Assembly (NCBI RefSeq): GCF_900111155.1
Contig: NZ_FOGG01000010.1
Coordinates: 1 to 64,000, forward strand
Reading direction: 5' to 3'
Length of the DNA stretch: 64,000 nucleotides
From: Pedobacter rhizosphaerae
GTDB lineage: Bacteria; Bacteroidota; Bacteroidia; Sphingobacteriales; Sphingobacteriaceae
Under the pieces are notes generated by a model. That model saw nothing but the letters and a program-made list of their open reading frames with translations. It was not told the DNA's origin and searched no databases. The position numbers and the translations under genes were made by a program. Positions 1 through 7,709 of this stretch are shown here, one piece after another. The stretch's first letter is position 1; every line of letters starts with the position of its first letter.

Positions 1-217
1 CATGGCAGTGGCCTTTTTCAACTTTATAAACCACGTTTATGAGTCAACTTCAATTGTAGTTACTACGAACAAAAAACCAACAGAATGGGCAAAAATGCTG
101 GAGGATGAAGTCATTGCTACGGCACTGCTAGACAGGTTGCTTTTTAAGTGTGAAGTGGTTAACCTTACCGGAGAAAGTTTCAGGTTACAGAACCGGAAAA
201 CTTTCTTTGAAACATAA
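1..217 (+). CDS. istB: IS21-family helper ATPase IstB, C-terminal part
   Basis: This is the last ~72 codons of an IstB-type AAA+ protein, the ATPase that assists the IstA transposase of IS21 elements. The reading frame is already open at base 1, so the ATG at position 2 is not a real start; the gene begins outside the window. The visible part has the typical IstB ending: STSIVVTTNK (a strand and sensor region), then a LLDRLLFKCEVVNLTGES segment and a short FRLQNR tail. The stop at 215-217 is followed by AT-rich DNA with a short repeated motif typical of IS21 ends. The upstream half and istA cannot be seen. Confidence 0.88.
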   Translation, partial: MAVAFFNFINHVYESTSIVVTTNKKPTEWAKMLEDEVIATALLDRLLFKCEVVNLTGESFRLQNRKTFFET

Positions 218-280
218 AAATATTAACCTACTTTTGAATCGGACTCTGTATTTGTTAGTGCCATTTTCTCTGCACCATTC

Positions 281-324
281 TTGCCAAAAATACTGTATTC
301 CTAATTACCAAAAACTCTGCATTC
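281..324. repeat. Imperfect direct repeat at presumed IS21 right end
   Basis: Two 20-base units start at 281 and 305 (24-base period) and match at 16 of 20 positions; both read TT(G/A)CCAAAAA...CTG.ATTC. IS21 ends usually carry several copies of such a unit, used as IstA binding sites. The exact element boundary is not visible because the other end and target duplication lie outside the window. Confidence 0.45.
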
Positions 325-755
325 TATATTACCGACTACATAAGTATACTGAATGCATTTAAACATCATTTAAAGGTATCTTGGATAGATTCTTTGGCGG
401 GCCGAAATGTTTCATCTGTTAAACGGAATGAGCATGACTGAAGTGGATTTTACCAGTTGATACCTTTTTGAATATTTTACGCCACCTATTTTCCAGCTTA
501 ATGAGCACAGCTATTTCAATGTATAACGCCTCATATAAATTCAATCTAAATTCAGTACTCCCCATTTTAGGGTCATTGTATAGTAATCATTGAAATAACA
601 AATACCTGCTGTAAGACTGGGCATTGGCAATTCAATATAGCCTTCTCGTAGGTCGAGAATATAAAGTCTTCCTCCTTGGGTAAAATTTTTCAATTAGCAC
701 TCAGATACATAGTGATGATTTTGAGGTTTTGCTTACTGGCCATAAATATTATAGC
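325..755. other. Non-coding stretch between IS end and HEPN-like gene
   Basis: No convincing gene is visible. Short open frames here have no family resemblance or start region. It may hold decayed DNA left by the insertion element. Confidence 0.5.
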
Positions 756-1955
756 TTATCCCTCAGACAAATCATTTGGGATTTCAAGGCTCTCACAAAG
801 CAGTACGATCTGTTCAAATGCAGAATGACAGGCCAGAACTTCATTGTTAACAAATTTCAATATTTCCTCCATTTGTTTATGCAATTTAGTCAACTCCTCC
901 CCATCCATAGCATTATCCAACCAATGGCGGGTCCTGGAAGCACTATATGAACCTTTGATAAAAGTATTGGCTGTTTTATAATGAATAAGTGGGTGTCTGT
1001 AACCTGACAACACTTTATGTTCTTTTTTTAGCCGATCCAAGAACCATTTGAAATGTATATTATTTTCAAGACCGATAAATTTTAGTTTAAGCTCTTTAAC
1101 CGTCTGCTTTTCAAAAAGTTTATTGTAGGATAAACCCCCAGCTTTGAAGCACAATGGCTGTAAAAAAATATAAGCTATATATGCAACTCTTTCATAAAAC
1201 GTATATATCTCTTCAATTGCAGCTTCCAGATAGAATATGTGCCTAGTATCATAAAAAGTAGGCTGATGGGGAAATACTATGCCACTGTCCATTCGATAAG
1301 AGTTATCGGTAAAATGTGATGTATATCTACCCCACATATTAGCACATGAAACGCTATACATAATATTGCGGTGCGCCTCTCCAAGTTCATGAAAATAGTC
1401 AAGACTGGTATCTTTTACCATGGTTGAATTTTCATTATCAACATTTTTCCAAATACGTGTAAAAAAGCTAAATGCTTCCTGCCCATCATATTCAGTCTCA
1501 AAAATTGTCATTAACCCTAGTCTTTTTAGCTCTAATTCATATTTTTTATGAAATTCTAATAATGCTCTTTGTTCTGTATTTAGAAAATGAACGTTGCCGG
1601 GACTAACCCAGCCATCCTCTTCAACATATGCCCTTATAGTCAATTCCAAATCCATGGGTTCGGAAAAAAAGGTCCTACCTGAATTATTGTATTCGTTTAT
1701 ACTGCCTTTCAATTTCAGGTCAATCATTACCTCATCGAATCTAAATCCATCATTATTGACAAACGGAATAATAGTAAAATTATCAGACCATTCAGCAGAA
1801 TTTGGTGTAAACTCGAAATAAGCATTATTAGGTTTCTTGACCCGAGGTGCAAAAAAATGGTGATTTTTACGCCGCTTCATCAATGACCTAATAATGCCGT
1901 ATTTATTTAATTCAATTGATGATATTAAGCTTTGTAAACTTTGAGGCTTTTCCAT
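756..1955 (-). CDS. Hypothetical protein with HEPN-like C-terminal region
   Basis: A 399-residue soluble protein with no signal peptide. I do not recognise the full-length family. The N-terminal ~120 residues are predicted mixed strand and helix. From about residue 185 on it is largely helical, and a YRHPLIHY segment puts Arg320 and His325 in an R-x4-H arrangement, the catalytic motif of HEPN RNases. The layout resembles the Cthe_2314-type HEPN group. HEPN proteins often act as RNase toxins in defence or toxin-antitoxin systems. It stands alone, pointing toward the IS21 remnant and away from the small-gene array. The function is inferred from one motif plus helical context, so it is tentative. 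Confidence 0.6.
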   Translation of the reverse strand: MEKPQSLQSLISSIELNKYGIIRSLMKRRKNHHFFAPRVKKPNNAYFEFTPNSAEWSDNFTIIPFVNNDGFRFDEVMIDLKLKGSINEYNNSGRTFFSEPMDLELTIRAYVEEDGWVSPGNVHFLNTEQRALLEFHKKYELELKRLGLMTIFETEYDGQEAFSFFTRIWKNVDNENSTMVKDTSLDYFHELGEAHRNIMYSVSCANMWGRYTSHFTDNSYRMDSGIVFPHQPTFYDTRHIFYLEAAIEEIYTFYERVAYIAYIFLQPLCFKAGGLSYNKLFEKQTVKELKLKFIGLENNIHFKWFLDRLKKEHKVLSGYRHPLIHYKTANTFIKGSYSASRTRHWLDNAMDGEELTKLHKQMEEILKFVNNEVLACHSAFEQIVLLCESLEIPNDLSEG

Positions 1956-2100
1956 AATCTATGTGATTCAACTGTTCCGTTTTTTACACTATCGGTTTTT
2001 CCAATCTATGGCATTTTTTGAAAAGGAATTAAAGTTATATGCTTTATTTATTAACGAATATATATAAACGAAATAAGAATAGAAAAGCTAAAATAGATCA

Positions 2101-2224
2101 CCTTTTCCTCCTCCCCTGTCAGGGACAGACGCGGCATCCTTTTCTCCGGAAAAGATACAGCAGATGGCCCGGCCCGCAGGGGACAGCCAAAAACACCACC
2201 AGCAAACTAACTAACCAATTTTAG
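2101..2224. repeat. Intergenic repeat, copy A
   Basis: Contains TTTCCTCC, then CCCCTGTCAGGGACAG, GCGGCATCCTTTTCTC, AAGATACAGCA and a final CAGGGGACAGCCAAAA. The same blocks in the same order are found in copy B (about 3977-4080), and the outer blocks in copy C (about 5112-5165). It lies directly upstream of the gene starting at 2346. An open frame running through it is not coding. Confidence 0.6.
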
Positions 2225-2345
2225 CCCAGCCCATAAACCCCCAACAAATAATTGGAAATATTAACAAAATTCTGGACTTTTAACCCAAGCCACTTTACCA
2301 GCATACCTGTTACCAAACAAACCATTCTCGATTAACGACCATCTC

Positions 2346-3332
2346 ATGAGCTACGATTTATTTTTCTACAAAAGAAATAGCGCTTCTATTACCCAGGCAG
2401 ATATTGAATCTTACTTAAATAACCTTCCCAACCGTGAAGGCAACAATGACAGCCAATGGCTCTTCCGAAATGAAGGTTCAGGCGCTTACTGGTCATTTGA
2501 ATACCATCAGCAGCATGAAAATGATCCCGTAGACATAGAGATCGATGAAGGATATGAAGGGTATGAGGATTTTGAAGATACCCGATTTACCTTCAACATC
2601 AATTACGTGCGCCCCAACTTTTTTGAGGAAGAAGCCTTTTCTGTTGTAGACAAACTTGCTTCAGACTTAAATCTCTATATCCTAAACCCACAAGGTGAAG
2701 CGATCCCCAGGCAATACGGTAAAGGGATCTTGCAAACAGACTGGACAGCGATGAATATGAGCCATGCAAAAACCTATTTTGATGAATGGGGGCATAACTA
2801 TCTGGAGCCAAACCAATCAGATTATTCAGCTGATTACAACAGGAAAAAGGCTGAAATTCAACAACAATATGGCGAGGAATATTTTGTACCCCAAATTTTC
2901 TACTTGAAAAGACATGGCAGCAGATTGATTGAAACACTTTGCATGTGGCCTGAACATGTGCCCTATATCCTACCCAAAATAGATATCATCCTCACTCAAA
3001 AAAGGATTTCTGTTTTGTTCTGGAAGAAAGAGGAAGCAGGCCTGATCAGGTGTACAGACCTAATAGAGCAGCTAGGTGATCTTTTCTCCAAACTAGAGGG
3101 GCATCTGGTATTGCATCCCCAGGAAGCCCAGGAAATTGCAAAAGCATTTAATAAACTGAAATTATTTGATACTCTGTCCGGATATGGTGAGAGCATTGGT
3201 GGTGGAAATTTTAAACTTGAGGTAGGTCAAAACCGATATATTTCCAATCCGGCGGCATCTTCGACTGAAAAACCCACAATAGATTACTTTAGAAATGGCA
3301 AAGATATCGGACGATTTAGATTTAAGAATTAA
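2346..3332 (+). CDS. Hypothetical cytosolic protein, acidic N-terminal region
   Basis: A 328-residue protein starting MSYDLFFYKR, with no signal peptide or membrane segment. I do not recognise a characterised family. Residues ~60-80 are very acidic (DIEIDEGYEGYEDFED). A region rich in aromatic residues (WGHNYLEP, FVPQIFYLKRHG) follows, and the C-terminal third is predicted helical. An acidic, soluble protein in a small-gene array with repeated spacers would suit an immunity or orphan cassette protein, but this is inference. Nine bases separate it from the next gene, so the two are probably co-transcribed. Confidence 0.75.
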   Translation: MSYDLFFYKRNSASITQADIESYLNNLPNREGNNDSQWLFRNEGSGAYWSFEYHQQHENDPVDIEIDEGYEGYEDFEDTRFTFNINYVRPNFFEEEAFSVVDKLASDLNLYILNPQGEAIPRQYGKGILQTDWTAMNMSHAKTYFDEWGHNYLEPNQSDYSADYNRKKAEIQQQYGEEYFVPQIFYLKRHGSRLIETLCMWPEHVPYILPKIDIILTQKRISVLFWKKEEAGLIRCTDLIEQLGDLFSKLEGHLVLHPQEAQEIAKAFNKLKLFDTLSGYGESIGGGNFKLEVGQNRYISNPAASSTEKPTIDYFRNGKDIGRFRFKN

Positions 3333-3340
3333 GTATAGTT

Positions 3341-3781
3341 ATGGTCGTATCATTAGAAGAAATGCAGGAAGATATCTTCCGCAGGTTTACTGACAAAACA
3401 AACGGGGGAGATTTTGGAATCATTCAAATAGAATTCCCCTTAAATACGGAGATGCTAAAAGTTTCTCTAGTGCACTACAAAGCTCAAAATGTTGTGTATA
3501 AGTTTTCATTTAGCAGTGTCCAGTCGTATATGCTAATCCAAGAAAATCTTCCAGATGAAGCTAGAGAGGGGCTAACATATTCTGCTACATTCAAATCAGT
3601 TGTATTAAAAGAGTTATTAGGTTCAAAATATATGGAGTATCTCCATATGTGGACTGATCTACCAATCTTCTTTGATGATGCTAGTTTAAAAAATGTCAAA
3701 CATTATTGTGTATATGCTCAAAATGTAATAGTCAACATTGTTACAGATCAAATCCCTGTTATCGAAATTTTTGAAGATTAA
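3341..3781 (+). CDS. Hypothetical protein, 146 residues
   Basis: A 146-residue soluble protein with no signal peptide and no family I recognise. It is acidic, with a strand-rich middle (VVYKFSFSSVQSYMLI) and an Asp/Glu-rich end. It starts nine bases after the previous stop, which points to a two-gene operon. The downstream terminator-like hairpin is at 3896-3935. In size, acidity and pairing it resembles immunity-type genes of polymorphic toxin arrays, but no toxin gene is visible in the window. Confidence 0.68.
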   Translation: MVVSLEEMQEDIFRRFTDKTNGGDFGIIQIEFPLNTEMLKVSLVHYKAQNVVYKFSFSSVQSYMLIQENLPDEAREGLTYSATFKSVVLKELLGSKYMEYLHMWTDLPIFFDDASLKNVKHYCVYAQNVIVNIVTDQIPVIEIFED

Positions 3782-3891
3782 TGATAAACCAAATATTGAC
3801 TAATTCTTAATCTCCACTCAATTTACCGCAAAACAGCTAATAAATTATTTTTCAGGAAATCAAGAAATCAACTAAGATTTCTGTATTAATA

Positions 3892-4092
3892 TTAAGCCAG
3901 CTCAGACTTGACTGATGAGCTGGCCTCTTTTTTTAGTCATCAAGATCTTAAATCAGCACTAGCAGATTCTAGCATCTGTCCTCCCACAAAAATACCCCCC
4001 TTTACAGGGACATGTGCGGCATCCTTTACTCACTCACGATAAGATATAGCAAAAGGTCCTGATCTATCATCAGCCAAAACACAACATCCTCC
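3892..4092. repeat. Intergenic repeat, copy B (with terminator)
   Basis: Starts with the GCCAGCTC hairpin, then a TTAAATCAGCA block, TCCTCCCACAAA, ATACCCCCC, CAGGGACATGTGCGGCATCC, AAGATATAGCA and ATCAGCCAAAACACAACA. Its 5' half aligns with copy C (5028-5172) and its 3' half with copy A (2101-2224). The three copies mark the spacers between successive genes of this array. Confidence 0.6.
3896..3935 (+). terminator. Rho-independent terminator-like hairpin
   Basis: GCCAGCTC (3896-3903) pairs with GAGCTGGC (3917-3924), followed by CTCTTTTTTT. The same stem (GCCAGCTC/GAGCTGGC) recurs at 5032-5060 after the next gene. Confidence 0.75.
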
Positions 4093-4112
4093 TAAAATAA
4101 GCTTTAACATAA

Positions 4113-4460
4113 ATTAACAAACATCCCTTTTTACAAATTGACATCATTAACAATTTAATTTTCAAAAGATTAAAAAATCCGTTAACGATTCAAGACATCC
4201 TATCAGCTTTCCAGAAACCCAAGGGGAAAGCTAACTGCTTTAATCAAGATTATTTTATCAGTACGTTTGCCAATCCACAAAGCCTTGAGCTTTCTAATGC
4301 AAACCTTATCGATGATTATAGTACTGACCTTCATTTCCTTCTTGCAAAATTCGGTGATACAATTAACGTATCCCTATCGGATGAAACCCGAGAAGACCTG
4401 ACAACAATAACCTTAACAAAACCACTAAAGAAGTTAAAGAAATACCCTGCCCTAAATTAA
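4113..4460 (+). pseudogene. Open frame without a start codon, probable gene remnant
   Basis: This frame stays open for about 115 codons up to TAA at 4458-4460 and reads like real protein: INKHPFLQID near the start, NPLTIQDILSAF, FISTFANPQSLELS, LHFLLAKFGDT, LSDETREDLTTITLTKPL. It contains no in-frame ATG, GTG or TTG, and the TAA at 4110-4112 closes it upstream. It is either the tail of a gene whose start was lost when repeat copy B was placed or recombined upstream, or it uses a rare ATT/ATC start. It ends nine bases before the next gene. I do not recognise the family. Confidence 0.5.
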
Positions 4461-4469
4461 AACCCTCAT

Positions 4470-5012
4470 ATGATAAAAATGAAATTAATTACCTTTCTGC
4501 TCATCCTTATTTCAACAGTATATTCTACCCATGCCCAGGAAATTAACGACAACAGCCGAAACATAGCAGTCGGCCCCTTACCATCATCCATTCAAAAGGT
4601 AACCTACAGCGAAATAGCGGACCTGAAAAATTACTACGGCCAGATCTACTTTGATGAAATCCCCGCCTACCAGATTTTTCGGGATGGCAAAATCCTGGTG
4701 TCTTTAATTGACATGGGAACAAAAATTAAAAAATTACAACAGCCACTGGAAAAAGTTCAAATCCAAAGAGATGCGCGTTTGAAGAAAAGCAAGTATGCAG
4801 ATTTCGAAAATTCGGAGATCATAACCGTCAATCAGACACGGTATCTAGTTACCAGGTTCCAAAGCCACGGAAATGAACTGATTTCCATCAGCTCAGCGTA
4901 TAACTCCCTTGACCAACAAGTCTATGGCATAATTGAATTCAAAAGCAGCGACAAGAAAAGAGCAAATGAAATTTTGAATGAAATACTCCACGCCATTCAT
5001 CTAAAAAAATAG
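4470..5012 (+). CDS. Exported hypothetical protein
   Basis: 180 residues with a clear signal peptide (MKLITFLLILISTVYSTHA, cleavage after HA-Q). The internal ATG at 4479 is an equally good start. The mature part is lysine-rich and predicted alpha/beta, with no cysteine, no lipobox and no motif I recognise. It sits just after the start-less remnant and is followed within 20 bases by a strong terminator hairpin. The gene, its upstream remnant and the repeat-type spacers form the second unit of the array. Predicted location: periplasm or outside. Confidence 0.72.
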   Translation: MIKMKLITFLLILISTVYSTHAQEINDNSRNIAVGPLPSSIQKVTYSEIADLKNYYGQIYFDEIPAYQIFRDGKILVSLIDMGTKIKKLQQPLEKVQIQRDARLKKSKYADFENSEIITVNQTRYLVTRFQSHGNELISISSAYNSLDQQVYGIIEFKSSDKKRANEILNEILHAIHLKK

Positions 5013-5027
5013 ATCCCTGTCATCAAA

Positions 5028-5172
5028 ACAGGCCAGCTCATCCTTGAATAAGGAGCTGGCTTCTCTTTTAGTGATCCATATTTTAAGTCAGCAAGACCAG
5101 GCTCTGGCTTTTTTCCTCCAACAAACACATACCCCCTTCCCTGTCAGCAGGGGACAGCCAATAAATAATTAA
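5028..5172. repeat. Intergenic repeat, copy C (with terminator)
   Basis: Same order as copy B: GCCAGCTC hairpin with T-tract, a TTTTAAGTCAGCA block, TTTCCTCCAACAAA and ATACCCCC. It then joins directly to CCCTGTCAGCAGGGGACAGCCAA, which corresponds to the two ends of copy A with the middle deleted. Confidence 0.6.
5032..5070 (+). terminator. Rho-independent terminator
   Basis: GCCAGCTC (5032-5039) and GAGCTGGC (5053-5060) form an 8-bp stem followed by TTCTCTTTTA. It lies 20 bases after the stop of the exported protein gene. Confidence 0.8.
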
Positions 5173-5210
5173 AAGGAAAACTTCCTTTACCACCACCTCT
5201 ACACTATGCA

Positions 5211-5453
5211 TTAATTTGAGAATCCCTCACCACCGCCCTCTGTCCCTTTTCTCCAATGCTCCTCATATTCCCTTCTCATTCGATCCTTCCTGCTACCACT
5301 TTTCATGATCACCCACACAAAAACCAACCAGCAGCCCTTGGCCAGGAGCACGAAAACGACCGACGTGGGAAACCTGGCACCAATAGCAACTACAATCAGT
5401 AAAAAACTGATACACATGGTAAACAAAGGCCGCAGCAACCACTTCATAGACAC
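5211..5453 (-). CDS. Small two-TM membrane protein (hypothetical)
   Basis: An 80-residue frame with two hydrophobic helices (about residues 8-26, LFTMCISFLLIVVAIGA, and 31-50, VVFVLLAKGCWLVFVWVIM), then a basic, Arg/Glu-rich tail. The hydrophobicity pattern is what a small membrane protein should look like; the overlapping minus-strand frame at 5293-5529 is much less convincing. It is transcribed away from the LytTR regulator at 5645. No family recognised. Confidence 0.5.
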   Translation of the reverse strand: MSMKWLLRPLFTMCISFLLIVVAIGARFPTSVVFVLLAKGCWLVFVWVIMKSGSRKDRMRREYEEHWRKGTEGGGEGFSN

Positions 5454-5644
5454 GCTTTATATGACTACTTAAAATAGTAAAAGCCCAGGACAAGCCCTGC
5501 CTTACCGTGGTGAAAGCCATCAAGCACATAGTGAAACGTCATTTTAACTTAATCACCCTGTATCATTTTAGCGACAAACCTCCGCAAACCGTACAACCTA
5601 AAGGAGTTAAAACGTATATTAGGGCATACTAACCTCTTACTCTT

Positions 5645-6385
5645 ATGACAAGCGCAATCAACTGCTTCATCATTGATGATGACCAGGGAGCGATCAGCAT
5701 CCTTGAAGACCAACTTTCCGGCTACCCCAGACTGAAAGTCCATAGCACTTACACCAAACCTGTGGATGCCCTGAACCAGATCACCATGGAAAAACCAGGA
5801 TCCATTATCTTTATGGATATCGATATGCCCCTGATGTCCGGGATCAGGTTGGCTGAAACCCTCCGTTCGAGGTCACACCATGTTATTTTTACCACCTCCT
5901 ATCCCCATTACGCCATCCAGGCCTTTAAAGTCAGGGCCAGGCACTACTTGTTAAAACCCTATGGGCCGGATGAGCTGGCAGAAGTAGTGAACGACGTACT
6001 GGAAGAATATTATAATCCCCATCAGATGGACAGCATCACCGATGATGCCTTTTTCATCCGCACCAGTAATGACCGGAGCCTATTGAGAAAGATCCTGATC
6101 AGCGATATCATTTACCTGCAAGGGGCCAATAACCACGTACACTTTTACCTGCCGGAGGAAGATTTTTCGGTGTTCATGACCTTAAAAGAAATGGAAGACA
6201 TACTGCAGGAAAACCCTTATTTTTTCAGGGTACACAAATCCTATATCATTAACCGCAGTTTCATGAAACAGGTGATCGGCAATACAGTCGATCTGGGAAA
6301 ATACAAGGTACTGATGACCCTTCCCTACAAGAAAAATTTTATGGAATACGTTGCGCGCAACACCCTTGTATCCAAAAGGGTTTAG
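5645..6385 (+). CDS. LytTR-family response regulator
   Basis: A 246-residue two-domain regulator. The receiver domain (about 5-120) has the acidic pocket D11-D13, phosphoacceptor Asp58 in FMDIDMP, the T83/T84 switch position and Lys104 in LLKP. A LytTR DNA-binding domain fills about 140-240, including the YLQGANNHVHFY strand and the FRVHKSYIINRSFM segment typical of the family. Its likely partner is the PF06580 kinase at 6630. The stop codon overlaps, by three bases, the stop of an antisense 51-residue peptide gene lying between regulator and kinase. Confidence 0.93.
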   Translation: MTSAINCFIIDDDQGAISILEDQLSGYPRLKVHSTYTKPVDALNQITMEKPGSIIFMDIDMPLMSGIRLAETLRSRSHHVIFTTSYPHYAIQAFKVRARHYLLKPYGPDELAEVVNDVLEEYYNPHQMDSITDDAFFIRTSNDRSLLRKILISDIIYLQGANNHVHFYLPEEDFSVFMTLKEMEDILQENPYFFRVHKSYIINRSFMKQVIGNTVDLGKYKVLMTLPYKKNFMEYVARNTLVSKRV

Positions 6386-6537
6386 ATCTGAGCGGAAGGA
6401 TCAGATTGGACTGTGACAGTGGTTACTATGGTAGCAACAGAAGTGGTGGGATCGGTAGACCTGGTCTGCGAAACCCTGCCAGAGCGGAATACAAAAATGG
6501 TTTTCCGGCTTAGTTTGGGGATATTTTTCATTTTCAT
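6382..6537 (-). CDS. Thr/Ser/Val-rich small peptide, possible RiPP-like precursor or signal peptide
   Basis: A 51-residue frame from ATG 6537 to TAA 6384-6382. The N-terminal half is basic (MKMKNIPKLSRKTIFVFR); the C-terminal half is rich in Thr, Ser and Val, with RSTDPTTSVATIVTTVTV and no Cys. A conserved-looking basic leader followed by a Thr-rich core resembles small Bacteroidota peptides of unknown role, and possibly RiPP precursors, but it lacks the GG leader end of class I lanthipeptides. It lies antisense in the ~200-base gap between a LytTR regulator and its kinase, and overlaps the regulator stop codon. No modification enzyme is visible nearby. Codon use and composition look like coding DNA. 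Confidence 0.55.
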   Translation of the reverse strand: MKMKNIPKLSRKTIFVFRSGRVSQTRSTDPTTSVATIVTTVTVQSDPSAQI

Positions 6538-6629
6538 GCAGCCAACATACCCCAGCGAAAACCGCTAAACGACTAACATGGGTGAAGCACCCCGCTACCG
6601 TGGTGAAACTTGAATTTAACTCAAAAAAA

Positions 6630-7709
6630 ATGTTCGAAAAAATTAAAAAATACCGATATCATATCCTCGCCTGGAGTATCTTCATTGCCTATGAAACGGT
6701 GCTGGTCACCCTCATGTTCGGGATTAAAGCCAACCCGCTGAAATATGCCATGCACTACCTGATAAACATCGGTTTGTTTTATCTCCACAGCGAGCTCATC
6801 CTCCCCTTTTCACTAAAAAAAGAAAGCAGGAGCTATTGGCGGCTGTTGTTGCTTATCCTTTCTTCATTACTGGTTTATGTACTGCTGGCACATCTGGCCG
6901 ATGCGGCGGTTGCCTTTTACCATAGCCCTGATAAAGGTTTAAACCTGAACCTGCATATCAGAAATATCTCGAGTACCCTCTACCGCGGGATTTACTTCCT
7001 GCTCTTTTCCACCGCTTATTATTTCACCAGGGCTTATATCCTGGAAAAACAGCAAAGCGCAGCGCTGCGTGAAGTAGCAGACCGCATGACCATTGCCGGA
7101 AAAGAAGCCGAAATAGAGCTTTCCGCAGCGAGAAATGCCTACCTGAAATCCCAGATCAGCCCACACTTTTTATTCAATACCCTTAACTATATCCACAACA
7201 ACATCTATAAATCCGATCCCCAGTCAGCAGAAGCCCTCCGCATCCTTTCCCGGCTCACCCGTTATGCCATTGAAAGCGAACATGGTCCTGAAAAGAAAGC
7301 CCTCGGTGAGGAAATCGAGCAGGTAGAGTTACTATTGACCCTAAGCCAGATCAAACATACTGAGCTGTATGTTGACTTCAATTACGAACCGGAGATCGCA
7401 GCGGTTGAGATTATACCCCTGGTCTTACTGAGCCTGGTGGAAAACATGATCAAACATGGTAACCTGAGCATAGCACAGTTTCCGGGGAAGATCCTAATGG
7501 AGATAACAGCTGACCGTTTTCATTTGCGAACCGAAAACCTGATCAATACGGGGATCAACGATACCGGTTTCCATACCGGCCTGAAGAATATTCAGCAAAG
7601 GCTAATGCATACCTATGGCGACAAAGCAAGCATTGCTTACGGGACATCAGATATACGCTTTACAGTGGATGTGGTGATTGAGGAAATAAGTCAAACCTCA
7701 GAGAGATAA
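6630..7709 (+). CDS. PF06580-type sensor histidine kinase (LytS/YehU family)
   Basis: About 359 residues from ATG 6630; a GTG at 6582 would add 16 residues, but the ATG is preceded by an A-run typical of Bacteroidota starts. Four membrane helices fill the first ~135 residues (HILAWSIFIAYETVLVTLMF; KYAMHYLINIGLFYL; LLLLILSSLLVYVLLAHLA; LYRGIYFLLFSTAYYF). A coiled-coil linker follows. The His_kinase domain has the H-box SQISPHFLFNTLNYIHNNI (phospho-His about 179), an N-box LVENMIKHG and a glycine-poor TGLKNIQQRL segment. It should phosphorylate the LytTR regulator at 5645-6385. Confidence 0.93.
   Translation: MFEKIKKYRYHILAWSIFIAYETVLVTLMFGIKANPLKYAMHYLINIGLFYLHSELILPFSLKKESRSYWRLLLLILSSLLVYVLLAHLADAAVAFYHSPDKGLNLNLHIRNISSTLYRGIYFLLFSTAYYFTRAYILEKQQSAALREVADRMTIAGKEAEIELSAARNAYLKSQISPHFLFNTLNYIHNNIYKSDPQSAEALRILSRLTRYAIESEHGPEKKALGEEIEQVELLLTLSQIKHTELYVDFNYEPEIAAVEIIPLVLLSLVENMIKHGNLSIAQFPGKILMEITADRFHLRTENLINTGINDTGFHTGLKNIQQRLMHTYGDKASIAYGTSDIRFTVDVVIEEISQTSER

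Noticed and set aside
150..362. 70-codon frame after istB
   Set aside because: It overlaps the istB end in another frame and crosses the IS end repeats.
2039..2224. 61-codon plus-strand frame before the gene at 2346
   Set aside because: It runs through repeat copy A, its translation is rich in Lys/Arg/Pro with no pattern, and the equivalent frame is not open in the other repeat copies.
5293..5529. 78-codon minus-strand frame
   Set aside because: It overlaps the better two-TM frame at 5211-5453 and has irregular composition (many Cys, Trp, His).
5503..6608. Exact 13-base repeat TACCGTGGTGAAA upstream of both the LytTR regulator and the kinase
   Set aside because: A pair of exact 13-mers is expected many times by chance in 64 kb, and there is no symmetry or other support for an operator.
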